NCBI RefSeq assembly: GCF_030581075.1
Contig: NZ_JAUQSW010000002.1
Span: 372,001-436,000, forward strand
Length of the DNA stretch: 64,000 nt
Source of the DNA: Hymenobacter cheonanensis
GTDB lineage: Bacteria; Bacteroidota; Bacteroidia; Cytophagales; Hymenobacteraceae
Direction of reading: 5' to 3'
Shown: positions 1-8,049 of the stretch, piece after piece
Layout of the letters: the number at the start of each line of letters is the position of its first letter
Numbering within the stretch: the first letter of the stretch is position 1
Made by a program: the position numbers and the translations under genes
The notes under the pieces: generated by a model
Databases searched by the model: none
Told to the model about the DNA's origin: nothing
Seen by the model: only the letters and a program-made list of their open reading frames with translations

Positions 1-257
1 ATGCCCGTCACGCGCCCCGCCTCGACCCGAAACACCGGCTCGTTGCGGCCATTGTCGGGGCGGTAGTATTGCAGGCCGCCGGCCACGATGGCAATCATGC
101 GGCTAGCCGGCTCGCCAGGCTGCACCACGGTTTCGCCATCGGCATAGCGGCACAGCTCGCCGTGCTGGCTGAGCCAAGCCAGCACCTCGGCGGGCAGGTT
201 TTGAAACGCCGTGATGCTACTGAGCGCGGCGGGGTCGGGAGGAAGTTGCTGAGCCAT
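1..257 (-). CDS. Cyclic-nucleotide-binding-domain protein, N-terminal part
   Basis: Reading leftward from ATG at 255-257 gives 85 codons that run off the window. The visible protein begins MAQQLPPDPAALSSITAF and continues through a stretch resembling the first half of a cNMP-binding (CAP_ED) beta-roll: a short helix pair, then LCRYADGETVVQPGEPASRM and IVAGGLQYY. In this fold the turn after GETV and the hydrophobic IVAGGL strand are typical. It may be a CRP-like regulator or the sensor part of a longer kinase; the missing C-terminus decides. It is divergent from mcrB. The domain call is by pattern only. Confidence 0.6.
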   Translation of the reverse strand, partial: MAQQLPPDPAALSSITAFQNLPAEVLAWLSQHGELCRYADGETVVQPGEPASRMIAIVAGGLQYYRPDNGRNEPVFRVEAGRVTG

Positions 258-357
258 ACAGCCAATAACAGCTAGTTGCCGGCTTGGTTGGTAGCCGGGC
301 CCCGGGCGGCGCCTAAGTTACTCATCGGCAACCGGCACCACTCCTTGCCAGTACGTG

Positions 358-365
358 TTCTTTTG
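358..365 (+). promoter_or_regulatory. -7 box (TTCTTTTG) of mcrB
   Basis: TTCTTTTG matches the Bacteroidota -7 consensus TAnnTTTG at 7 of 8 counted positions and lies 4 nt before GTG 370. This supports GTG 370 rather than GTG 355 as the start, and predicts an almost leaderless mRNA. Confidence 0.45.
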
Positions 366-369
366 CACC

Positions 370-1668
370 GTGACTACCGCTCTCACCTCCTCTCCGCCAG
401 CCTCCCCCCTCACCCGCGAGCAAGTGCTGCGCGCCCTGCGCCTGGTGGAGCGCGAAGGCCGCCGCCTGCCCCCCAGCACCGTGTACGAGCTGCTGTACCG
501 GGGCCGCCGCTACCCGCCGCGCGCCGTGGCCGAGCTGGCGTATCGCCTGGCGCAGTCCGACCCGCAGGCGCGCTGGCCCCACGGCGCCGGCCAGCCCACC
601 AATGCCCTGCTCGAAGCCCTCGACTTCACCATCGTGGCCAAGCGCCCGGTGCTGGCCGCCGGCTCGGCCCAAGACCAGGGCCAGGCTGCCGAGCAGCAGG
701 CCGAAGAATTGTATACCGGCTCCGAAGCGTCGCTGCTCAGCTCGGCCGCGCTGGCCGCCGAGCCCGGCGCCGCCTACGCCATCTCGCCCACTGCCTATAC
801 CAAAGCCGAGGCGTTAACCGAGCTGTTTATAGCTGCCAATGAGCTGGAAGCAGCCCTGGCCGGCCTGCGCCGCCGCCGGGCGCTACTGCTGCAAGGCCCA
901 CCCGGCACCGGCAAAACTTTTCTGGCCCGGCGCCTGGCCTGGCTGCTGCTAGGGGCGCAGGACGAGCGCCGCATCGAGCTTATTCAGTTTCACCCCAGCT
1001 ACAGCTACGAAGATTTTATGCTCGGCTTCCGGCCCGGCGCCAAGGGCCAGTTTCAGCTGGTGCCGGGCGTGCTGCCGCTGCTGTGCCAACGCGCCGCCCA
1101 AGACCCTGGGCAGCCCTACTTCTTGCTGATTGACGAGCTGAACCGGGGCAACGTGGCGCGCATTTTTGGCGAATTACTGCTGCTGCTGGAACCCGACAAG
1201 CGCGGCCCCGCCCACGCCCTGCGCCTACCCTATGCGCCGCCCGGCGCGCCACGCTTTTTTGTGCCCGAAAACCTGTACGTCATCGGCACGCTCAACCTGG
1301 CCGACCGCTCGCTGGCCCCGCTCGACTACGCGCTGCGGCGGCGCTTCGCCTTCGTGGGCCTGGCGCCGCAGTTTGGCCCGCCGCTGCAGAAGCTGCTGAA
1401 GACCAGCCAGGTTCCGGCGTCGCTCATCGCGCTGCTCGCCGAGCGCATGGCGGCCCTCAACCACGTTATCGCGGCCGACCCCGAGCTAGGGCCCGACTTT
1501 GAAATTGGCCACAGCTATTTCTGCGTGCCGCCGGCCCCGCCGGCCGAGGCCAGGGCGTGGCTGCGCCTGGTTTTCGAGCAGGAAATCGGCCCGCTGCTAG
1601 CCGACTACTGGCGCGAGCAGCCCGATAAGGCCGCGGCCCAGCTACGGTTGCTAGTAGCTGATTTATAA
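370..1668 (+). CDS. mcrB: McrB-type AAA+ GTPase subunit of a McrBC restriction system
   Basis: A 432-residue AAA+ motor of the McrB family, which couples nucleotide hydrolysis to DNA translocation and activates the McrC nuclease on modified DNA. Walker A GPPGTGKT is at about 176-183, Walker B FLLIDELNRG at about 251-260, the sensor region VIGTLNLADRS near 304-314 and the arginine-rich RRRF near 323. McrB family members usually have GTMNTADRS here. Residues 15-60 carry a small N-terminal motif ending in YELLYRGRRYPPRAVAELAY, a GxxYPP signature seen in other modification-dependent systems and a candidate recognition module. The following 80 residues look like a low-complexity linker. Start GTG 370 is chosen from the -7 box; GTG 355 is in frame. 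The stop touches mcrC directly. Confidence 0.85.
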   Translation: MTTALTSSPPASPLTREQVLRALRLVEREGRRLPPSTVYELLYRGRRYPPRAVAELAYRLAQSDPQARWPHGAGQPTNALLEALDFTIVAKRPVLAAGSAQDQGQAAEQQAEELYTGSEASLLSSAALAAEPGAAYAISPTAYTKAEALTELFIAANELEAALAGLRRRRALLLQGPPGTGKTFLARRLAWLLLGAQDERRIELIQFHPSYSYEDFMLGFRPGAKGQFQLVPGVLPLLCQRAAQDPGQPYFLLIDELNRGNVARIFGELLLLLEPDKRGPAHALRLPYAPPGAPRFFVPENLYVIGTLNLADRSLAPLDYALRRRFAFVGLAPQFGPPLQKLLKTSQVPASLIALLAERMAALNHVIAADPELGPDFEIGHSYFCVPPAPPAEARAWLRLVFEQEIGPLLADYWREQPDKAAAQLRLLVADL

Positions 1669-2700
1669 ATGATTCCGCTCGCCACGCTCTACTACCTGCT
1701 GTGCTACGCCTGGCAGCGCCTGCCCGAGCCGGCCGTGCTGCAAGCCACCGAGGCCGCGCCCTTCCACCGCCCGCTGGAGCTGCTGACCCAGATGCTACTG
1801 CACGCCGCCGGCCGGCTGCTCCGCACCGGGCTGCCGCTAGCCTTCCTAGCCCACGAGCAGGAAACCAATCAGCTACGCGGCCGCATCGAGCTAGCCCCCA
1901 CGCTGGGCCGCGGCCTGCTGCCGCGGGGCCGGGCCGTGTGCAGCTTCGACGAGCTGAGCCCCAACCAGCCGCTGCACCAGCTGCTGGCCGGCACCCTGGC
2001 GGCGCTGGTGCCGCACCCCGGCCTGCCGCTGGCCCTGCGCCGCCAGGTAAGCCAGCTGCGCCGCCGGCTGCCGGCCAGCGTGCGGCCGCTGGCCCCGGCC
2101 GCGCCGGTTTTTGCCGCCTTGCGCCGCCAGCGGCTAGCCTCGGCCGAGGCTTTTTTGCTGCACATCTGCGAGTTGATTTACGAAACTTCGCTGCCTGCCC
2201 CGGCCGAGGGCAGCCGGGGCCGCTTCGCCGATTTTCGGCGCGATGAGCGGCTGATGGCCCGGCTTTTCGAGCAGGCCGTGCGCAATTTCTACCGCCGCGA
2301 GCAGCGCCAGTACCGCGTATTTACCGAAACTATTGCCTGGCAGGCTGAAGCTGCCCACGCGCCCGACCTGGCCCTGCTGCCCACCATGCTCACCGACACT
2401 ACCTTGGAGAGCCCTAGCCGCAAAATCATCCTCGATACCAAGTACTACGCCGCCGCGCTGCGCCCGCGCTACGACCAGCAGCGGCTTATTGCGCCGCACC
2501 TCTACCAGCTCTACGCCTACCTCCAAAACCTGCGCCCGGCGCCCGGCCAGGCGCTCGAAGGCATCTTGCTCTACCCCGCCGCCACGGCCGCCGTGGATGT
2601 GCGCTACGCGCTGGGCGGCCACCCGGTGCGCATCGTCACGCTCGACCTGCACCAGCCCTGGCCCGGCATCGCGGCCAGCTTGCTAGGGCTGATTGATTGA
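1669..2700 (+). CDS. mcrC: McrC-type PD-(D/E)xK nuclease subunit
   Basis: The 343-residue partner of the preceding AAA+ protein; McrC supplies the cutting activity. The nuclease core is visible as MLTD (D243), then IILDTKYY (D256-x-K258), the PD-(D/E)xK arrangement, preceded by a conserved helix LFEQAVRNFYRR (about 199-210). The N-terminal half has the FELL/LLTQML and ELSPNQPLHQLL stretches usual for McrC (substrate-motor contact region). ATG 1669 follows the mcrB TAA with no gap, so translation is probably coupled. No methyltransferase lies beside the pair, as expected for a modification-dependent enzyme. A terminator follows at 2753-2776. Confidence 0.85.
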   Translation: MIPLATLYYLLCYAWQRLPEPAVLQATEAAPFHRPLELLTQMLLHAAGRLLRTGLPLAFLAHEQETNQLRGRIELAPTLGRGLLPRGRAVCSFDELSPNQPLHQLLAGTLAALVPHPGLPLALRRQVSQLRRRLPASVRPLAPAAPVFAALRRQRLASAEAFLLHICELIYETSLPAPAEGSRGRFADFRRDERLMARLFEQAVRNFYRREQRQYRVFTETIAWQAEAAHAPDLALLPTMLTDTTLESPSRKIILDTKYYAAALRPRYDQQRLIAPHLYQLYAYLQNLRPAPGQALEGILLYPAATAAVDVRYALGGHPVRIVTLDLHQPWPGIAASLLGLID

Positions 2701-2752
2701 TTACAAGGCAGATGCCCGTAGGATAAGCGCCGTCAGCGGATGGCATAAAAAA

Positions 2753-2776
2753 GGCCCGCACATTGCTGTGCGGGCC
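2753..2776. terminator. Bidirectional rho-independent terminator
   Basis: A 10-bp perfect stem GGCCCGCACA / TGTGCGGGCC with loop TTGC, preceded by AAAAAA and followed by TTTTTT. It can end mcrC on the plus strand and the lipoprotein gene on the minus strand. Confidence 0.9.
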
Positions 2777-2815
2777 TTTTTTGCAGAAACTACGCTGGGC
2801 CAGGCCCAGCCCTAA

Positions 2816-3079
2816 TTACTTCTTAACTTCTTCAGTCGTGGTGGTGGTGGTGCCAGCGGCAGGAGCCATAGCGCCATCAGTGGTGGTAGCGCCAGCGGCC
2901 GGAGCAGCAGTAGCGTCAGCAGCCGGAGCGGTAGCCGTCGAGTCCGTGCTCGTGCTCATGGTCGAAGTCGACTCAGTGGTAGCAGGAGTGGTGGTGGTCG
3001 ACTCGGTGGTCGATTTCGACTCGCACGAAGCCAGGCCAACAGCCAGGAACAGGGCAGATACTTTCAGCAGGTTGTTCAT
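2816..3079 (-). CDS. Small Thr/Ala-rich lipoprotein
   Basis: 87 residues: a lipoprotein signal peptide MNNLLKVSALFLAVGLASC with the lipobox cysteine at position 19, followed by a low-complexity tail of Thr, Ser, Ala and Pro ending TTTTTTEEVKK. ATG 3079 is chosen because it places the signal peptide at the N-terminus; an upstream in-frame start at 3160 would add 27 residues of non-signal sequence. No fold is recognisable, and tails like this usually act as flexible spacers. The protein is expected to be anchored by lipid in the inner or outer membrane. It is divergent from the sigma factor gene. Confidence 0.75.
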   Translation of the reverse strand: MNNLLKVSALFLAVGLASCESKSTTESTTTTPATTESTSTMSTSTDSTATAPAADATAAPAAGATTTDGAMAPAAGTTTTTTEEVKK

Positions 3080-3225
3080 CTTGGGGTAAATTTGAAAAGG
3101 GATTAGCGAAAAAGCTGCCCTTAATGCCACCGCTACGGATAGGTAACCCGCCGGTTGCAAAAATTTTTAAAAGTTTTTTTCATGGGTTACTACTGCCCGT
3201 TAGCCGGCATTAAGCCCCGAAGCGA

Positions 3226-3822
3226 ATGAACATGGATAGCACAACGGCGCTGGCAGCCGATGCCCAACTCATCAAAGCCATTCACGGTGGCGACGAGCGG
3301 GCCCTGAGCCAGCTCTACCGCCTGCACTGGCCGATGGTTTCGCACTTCGTGCTGCAAAACAGCGGCTCGGAGGACGATGCCCGCGACGTGTACCAGGAGG
3401 GCGTGATGGTGTTTTATGAAAAGGTACGCGAAGGCTCGCTGGAGCTGAGCTGCCAGATTAAAACCTACCTCTACGCCGTGTGCCGCCGCCTGTGGCTCAA
3501 GCGCTTGACTACCAAGAGCCGGCTGCACGGGGTGCGCCTGCTCGACGAGGAAGAGTACGGCCCCTACCTCAACACCGGGGCCGAGGATGACTTGCAGGAA
3601 GCCGAGGAGCGCGACCGGCGCTTTGCCACCATGAGCGAGGCGCTTACCCACCTGGGCGAGCCCTGCCGCTCGCTGCTCGAAGGCTTTTACCTGCTCGACA
3701 AATCGATGCTCGACCTCACGGCGGAGCACGGCTACACCAACGCCGACACCGCCAAAACCCAGAAATACAAGTGCTTAACGCGCCTGAAGAAGTTGTTTTT
3801 TGCCAGTTATAAAGAAGTTTAA
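3226..3822 (+). CDS. ECF-family RNA polymerase sigma factor
   Basis: 198 residues with sigma region 2 (LIKAIHGGDERALSQLYRLH, then DDARDVYQEGVMVFYEKV and the -10-contact helix TYLYAVCRRLWLKRL) and a region-4-like C-terminus (LLDLTAEHGYTNADTAKTQK-type helices at about 165-195). The region 4 helix-turn-helix is followed by KCLTRLKKLF. ECF factors direct polymerase to a small stress or envelope regulon and are held by an anti-sigma protein. The gene 45 nt downstream encodes a membrane protein with a small cytoplasmic N-terminus and is the natural partner. Start ATG 3226 or 3232; the difference is two residues. Confidence 0.85.
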   Translation: MNMDSTTALAADAQLIKAIHGGDERALSQLYRLHWPMVSHFVLQNSGSEDDARDVYQEGVMVFYEKVREGSLELSCQIKTYLYAVCRRLWLKRLTTKSRLHGVRLLDEEEYGPYLNTGAEDDLQEAEERDRRFATMSEALTHLGEPCRSLLEGFYLLDKSMLDLTAEHGYTNADTAKTQKYKCLTRLKKLFFASYKEV

Positions 3823-3867
3823 GCTTAACCAGTCGGCCTGAGCCCCCGCCCCGCCCGACGCCCCGCC

Positions 3868-5025
3868 ATGCAAACCGAAGCCGATTACTACGCCCTTTTT
3901 GAAGCTTACCAGCGCGGTGAGCTGGCGGCCGGCGCGCGGGCTAGCCTCGAAGCCCGGCTCAGCGCCGAGCCCCGGTTTCAGCAGCTCTATACGGAGTTTC
4001 TGGACCTCACGGGCACGCTGCACGCCTACGGCGAGCGCCGCCGCACCCGCCACACAATCAGCGCCCTGCACGAGGCCATGCTCGCCGCCGAAGCCACCCC
4101 GGTGGTTGAGACGGCCCCGGCCCTCACGCACACCGTGAACCCCATGCTGCGCATTTCGCGCACCGAGCGCCGGCTGCGCGAGTTCTGGAGCGGGCACCGC
4201 GCCACGGTGGGCGTGGCCGCCTCGGTGGCCGTGCTGGCCGTGTTTTGCACGCTGCTAGGGCTCGATTTGTGGCGCTCGGCCCGCACCCAGCCGTCGCTCT
4301 ACGGCTACACGGTGCTGCGCCGCGAGCTTGATAAGCTCAAGCGTAACCAACGGGTACTCAACGCCAAGATTGATGGCAGTGTACCGACCACAGTTGACCC
4401 GGGCAAGTTTGGCGGTACGGGCTTCGCCCTCACGGCCGATGGCTACCTGGTAACCAGTGCCCACGTCATTCAAGGCGCTGATTCGCTGTTGATTGAGAGC
4501 CGCAACCACCAGCGCTACCACGCCGAAACGGTGTACTCCGACGTGAAGCACGACCTGGCCATTCTGCGCATTAAGGATGCCAAGTTCGCGGGTTTCGGCC
4601 GGCTGCCCTACACTTTTAAGGGCGGGCAGGCCGACCTCGGCGAGCGGGTGTACACGCTAGGGTACCCGCGCGAAGACGTGGTGTATGGCGAAGGCGCGCT
4701 GAGCGCCCGCTCGGGCTTTGGCGGCGACACGGCGTTTTACCAGGTAAGCATTCCGGTGAACCCCGGCAACTCGGGCGGGCCGCTGCTCGATGGCCAGGGC
4801 AACCTCATTGGGGTGCTCAGCGGCCGCCAGGACGATGTGCAGAGCGCAGCTTTCGCTACCAAGTCATCGTACCTGGTGCGCTTGGTCGATTCGCTTAAAA
4901 ACAAGCAAACGACCCAGCCCTACCGCATGCCCCACGCCAACCAGCTGGCCGGCGCCGGCCGCGCCCAGCAGGTGAAGCGCCTGCAAGACTTCGTATTCGT
5001 GGTGAAGGTGTACGAGCAAGATTAA
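3868..5025 (+). CDS. Membrane-anchored trypsin-like protease with anti-sigma-like N-terminus
   Basis: 385 residues in three parts. Residues 1-105 are a charged helical cytoplasmic region (YALFEAYQRGELAAGARASL, then SAEPRFQQLYTEF) that resembles the N-terminus of zinc-less anti-sigma factors. One membrane helix spans about 112-135. The periplasmic part (about 175-370) is a chymotrypsin-fold S1C protease with the triad H199 (TSAHV), D229 (KHDLAIL) and S302 (GNSGGPLL). Between helix and protease is a short basic coiled segment (VLRRELDKLKRNQRVLNAK). It sits directly after the ECF sigma gene, so I infer that it binds the sigma factor and links envelope proteolysis to its release. The protease assignment is firm; the anti-sigma role is inferred. 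Confidence 0.8.
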   Translation: MQTEADYYALFEAYQRGELAAGARASLEARLSAEPRFQQLYTEFLDLTGTLHAYGERRRTRHTISALHEAMLAAEATPVVETAPALTHTVNPMLRISRTERRLREFWSGHRATVGVAASVAVLAVFCTLLGLDLWRSARTQPSLYGYTVLRRELDKLKRNQRVLNAKIDGSVPTTVDPGKFGGTGFALTADGYLVTSAHVIQGADSLLIESRNHQRYHAETVYSDVKHDLAILRIKDAKFAGFGRLPYTFKGGQADLGERVYTLGYPREDVVYGEGALSARSGFGGDTAFYQVSIPVNPGNSGGPLLDGQGNLIGVLSGRQDDVQSAAFATKSSYLVRLVDSLKNKQTTQPYRMPHANQLAGAGRAQQVKRLQDFVFVVKVYEQD

Positions 5026-5051
5026 CCTGCCTTCTGCAAAAAGCGTGAGAA

Positions 5052-5077
5052 GCCCCGCCGGTTGGCGGGGCTTTTTT
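5052..5077 (+). terminator. Rho-independent terminator after the protease gene
   Basis: An 8-bp stem GCCCCGCC / GGCGGGGC with loop GGTT followed by TTTTTT. Confidence 0.9.
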
Positions 5078-5136
5078 GGGCCTTAGCCTGCCGCTGCCAC
5101 GGGCCGAAAGCTGCGGCTAGCCCGGCAGTTTGCCCC

Positions 5137-5144
5137 GACCTTTG
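5137..5144 (+). promoter_or_regulatory. -7 box (GACCTTTG) of the glycosyltransferase gene
   Basis: GACCTTTG lies 6 nt before ATG 5151 and keeps the CCTTTG half of the Bacteroidota -7 element. It suggests a near-leaderless transcript and argues for ATG 5151 over TTG 5130. Confidence 0.4.
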
Positions 5145-5150
5145 CCGGGC

Positions 5151-6041
5151 ATGGGCAATTACCTCCTTTACCAAGCTTACGGCAGCCCCGACATTCTCAA
5201 CGAGGCCTTGCTGAGTATTCTTTCCTACCTGCGGCAGCCGGCCGGGGCCACTGTGCTCGTATACACCGACAACCCGGCGCATTTTCGGGCGGTGCTGGGC
5301 GATGCGCCAGGCGTGGCCTACGTCTTTATCGAGCCGGCGCAGTGGCGGGCCTGGCGCGGCGAAATAGATTTTGTGCACCGGGTCAAAATCAAAGTATTGC
5401 AGCACGCGGCGGCGCACTACGCGGGCCAGCTGCTGTACGTGGATACCGATACCATTTTCACGCAGTCGCCGGCCGCCATCTTTGCCGCGCTAGCCCAGGG
5501 CGAGCGCTTTATGCACGTGGGCGAAGGCCGCCTCGGCGACGGCAACCCCCTGAACCGCAAGATAAACCGGGCCTTGCAGCAGGCCAGCGGCGGGCCAGCG
5601 CTGGTGGGCGGCACCATCGGCCCCGAAACGCACATGTATAATGCGGGCGTGCTGGGCCTGTGCAGCCCCACCGATGCGCCGCTACTGGTCGAGGTACTCG
5701 CCCTCACCGAGCAGCTGTACCGTCTCTACCCCAAGCACGTGATGGAGCAGCTGGCCTTCAGCGTGGTATGGGCGCGCTCGGGGCCGGTGCGCGCGGCCGC
5801 GCCGTGGGTGTACCACTACTGGAATTTAAAGGAAATCAGGCCGGTGCTGGGCCGGCTTTTCAGCCCCGCGCCCGGCCGCACCCTGGCCGACTGGCAGGCC
5901 CGCGCCGCCGGCCTCGACGTGCCCGCCCTAGCCGAGGGCAAGGCCCGGTTTCGGGCGCTGCCGGGGTGGCAGCGGGCGGTGCGGCGCTGGCTGGGGCGGG
6001 GCTGGCAGCTGCCGGCCGATTTGCTACTTTCCGGGGCCTAG
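5151..6041 (+). CDS. GT-A-type glycosyltransferase-like protein
   Basis: 296 residues. The metal-binding DxD motif of GT-A enzymes is seen in LLYVDTDTIF (D98-T-D100), preceded by a Rossmann-like strand pattern (VLVYTDNPAHF) and followed by HMYNAGVLGL, the acceptor-loop pattern of glycogenin/GT8-like proteins. It probably moves a sugar from a nucleotide donor to an unknown acceptor in the cytoplasm. There is no signal peptide; the C-terminal 60 residues are basic and may touch membrane or acceptor. It is a lone gene, with terminators or gaps on both sides, so the context gives no substrate. Confidence 0.65.
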   Translation: MGNYLLYQAYGSPDILNEALLSILSYLRQPAGATVLVYTDNPAHFRAVLGDAPGVAYVFIEPAQWRAWRGEIDFVHRVKIKVLQHAAAHYAGQLLYVDTDTIFTQSPAAIFAALAQGERFMHVGEGRLGDGNPLNRKINRALQQASGGPALVGGTIGPETHMYNAGVLGLCSPTDAPLLVEVLALTEQLYRLYPKHVMEQLAFSVVWARSGPVRAAAPWVYHYWNLKEIRPVLGRLFSPAPGRTLADWQARAAGLDVPALAEGKARFRALPGWQRAVRRWLGRGWQLPADLLLSGA

Positions 6042-6160
6042 CGGGTGCTGGCCAGCAAGGGGCCACAGCTCACAAAATTCCAAGTAAAATTTTGTCTTAC
6101 AGGCATTAAACTTTGCTTAAAAAACGGCATCTTTACCAAGCACCTGCTTAGCTGCCGCCT

Positions 6161-7888
6161 ATGAACCGCCGAGCGCTACTTCAACCCAAGGCTTTCTCAC
6201 AACGAACAACGGCCACGGCGGCCGCCGTGCTGGCCCCTGCCAGCGGCCCCGGCGACCCACCCGAAAAAGTCAGCCCCTTCGCCAACAAAGTGCTGCCGAC
6301 GCGCCTCAGCGCCACGGCCGCTACGCTGGCGCCCTATACCGGGCCCTGGGGCGCGGCGCAGGCGGCGCACCTGCTGCGGCGCAGCTTGTTTGGGCCCACG
6401 CGGGGCGAGATTCAGGCGGCGGCCGGCTCCTCGCTCGCGGCGGTGCTCGATGGGCTGCTGACCGGGCCGGCCACCCCTAGCCCACCCGTGAGCGTGAGCA
6501 CGGCCGACACCACCGTGGCCATCGGCCAGACGTGGGTGAGCCAGGCCTTCGACCAAACGCTGGAGGGCGCGCGCCGCACCTCGCTGCGCGACTGGTGGCT
6601 GAGCCAGCAGCTAGGGCAGGGCGCATCGCTGAGCGAGAAGATGACGCTGTTCTGGCACAACCACTTCGTGGTGGAGTTTGGCGACATCAACAGCGCGCAG
6701 TATGGCTACGAGTACGTGCGGCTGCTGCGCCAATATGCGCTCGGCAATGTCAAGCAACTGGCTAAGGACATGACCATTAACCCGGCCATGCTACGCTACC
6801 TCAATGGCAATGCCAGCACGGCCAGCGCCCCCAACGAGAACTACGGCCGCGAGCTGCTGGAACTGTTTACGCTGGGCAAGGGGCCACTCATTGCGGCTGG
6901 CAACTACACCACCTATACCGAGGCCGACGTGCAGGCCGCCGCCAAGGTGCTCACTGGCTGGCGCGACGATGCCACCACCGTAAAGGGCTACTTCACGGCC
7001 AGCCGCCACGACACGAGCACCAAGCAGTTTTCGGCGGCCTTCGGCAACGCCAAGATTGCGCCCAACGGGGCTAGCGAATACCAGGATTTGCTGGACCTGA
7101 TTTTCAAGCAGTCGGCCACGGCGGCGTTTCTGGTGCGCAAGCTTTACCGGTGGTTTGTGTACTATGTGATTGATGCCCAAGTGGAAAGCGACATCATTCA
7201 GCCGCTGGCCAGCCTGCTGGTAAGCAGCAACTATGAGGTGGCGCCGGTGCTGCGGGCGCTGCTGGGCTCGCAGCATTTTTTTGACACGGCCAATGTGGGC
7301 TGCCTCATTAAGAGTCCGCTCGATTTCACTATCGGAGCGTGCCGGCAGTTTGAGCTGGTTTTTCCGCCCGCCAGCAGCCCGGTGGCGCAGTACGGTATGT
7401 GGGACTACCTCTACTCGCTAGCCCTGGTGCAGCAGCAAACCCTCGGCGACCCGCCCAATGTGGCCGGCTGGGCGGCTTACTACCAAACGCCACAGTTCCA
7501 CGAGCTGTGGATAAATGCCGTGACGCTGCCGCGCCGCAACCAAGCTACCGACCTTTTTCTGTCCACCACCGGCTATACGCGCAACGGCTTCACCATCAAG
7601 GCCGACCTCGTGGCCTGGGTGCAGGCGCTGCCCCCGGCCACAGCCCAGGACCCCAACCTCGTCATTGCCGAGTTTGCACAGCTCATGGTGCCGCTCGACC
7701 TCACGGCCAACCAGCTGGCGTTCCTCAAAAATGCCCTCATTCCTGGCCTGCCCGATTTTGAATGGACGGCCGAGTGGAACCAGTTTCAGGCCGCGCCCAC
7801 CAATACGGCCAAGCGCAACGCGGTAGCTACCAAGCTTTCGGCCATGGCCAAGGCGCTGGCGGGGCTAGCCGAGTATCAGCTGAGCTAA
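6161..7888 (+). CDS. DUF1800 family protein
   Basis: 575 residues with the hallmarks of DUF1800: HLLRRSLFGPT near residue 68, EKMTLFWHNHFV near 160, and NENYGRELLELFTLGKG near 225, then VLTGWRDD. The function is unknown; family members are usually encoded next to a DUF1501 protein, as here, and both are thought to be exported. The N-terminus has RR at position 3-4 and an Ala-rich stretch but no clean signal peptide. It is first of a pair with the DUF1501 gene at 8050, separated by 161 nt that are almost filled by a long inverted repeat. Confidence 0.85.
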   Translation: MNRRALLQPKAFSQRTTATAAAVLAPASGPGDPPEKVSPFANKVLPTRLSATAATLAPYTGPWGAAQAAHLLRRSLFGPTRGEIQAAAGSSLAAVLDGLLTGPATPSPPVSVSTADTTVAIGQTWVSQAFDQTLEGARRTSLRDWWLSQQLGQGASLSEKMTLFWHNHFVVEFGDINSAQYGYEYVRLLRQYALGNVKQLAKDMTINPAMLRYLNGNASTASAPNENYGRELLELFTLGKGPLIAAGNYTTYTEADVQAAAKVLTGWRDDATTVKGYFTASRHDTSTKQFSAAFGNAKIAPNGASEYQDLLDLIFKQSATAAFLVRKLYRWFVYYVIDAQVESDIIQPLASLLVSSNYEVAPVLRALLGSQHFFDTANVGCLIKSPLDFTIGACRQFELVFPPASSPVAQYGMWDYLYSLALVQQQTLGDPPNVAGWAAYYQTPQFHELWINAVTLPRRNQATDLFLSTTGYTRNGFTIKADLVAWVQALPPATAQDPNLVIAEFAQLMVPLDLTANQLAFLKNALIPGLPDFEWTAEWNQFQAAPTNTAKRNAVATKLSAMAKALAGLAEYQLS

Positions 7889-7901
7889 CTGATGCGGGAT
7901 T

Positions 7902-8035
7902 GTCATTGCGAGGAGGCACGACGAAGCAATCTTTCCTTACCGTCGGGGCTGCCTCGCAATTCCTAAAAAACTACTGCTAGTTCATCGGTACACCCAGCAA
8001 GGAAAGATTGCTTCGTCGTGCCTCCTCGCAATGAC
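7902..8035. repeat. 37-bp perfect inverted repeat (hairpin element)
   Basis: Arms 7902-7938 and 7999-8035 are perfect reverse complements (left arm begins GTCATTGCGAGGAGGCACGA), with a 60-nt loop. The loop holds a decayed partial copy (GCCTCGCAAT). Elements with a GTCATTGCGAGG...GAAGCAATC core are widespread intergenic repeats in several bacterial phyla. It lies in the DUF1800-DUF1501 gap, ending 14 nt before the DUF1501 start, and would form a very stable RNA hairpin in a joint transcript. Confidence 0.95.
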
Positions 8036-8049
8036 CGTTTACTACATTT

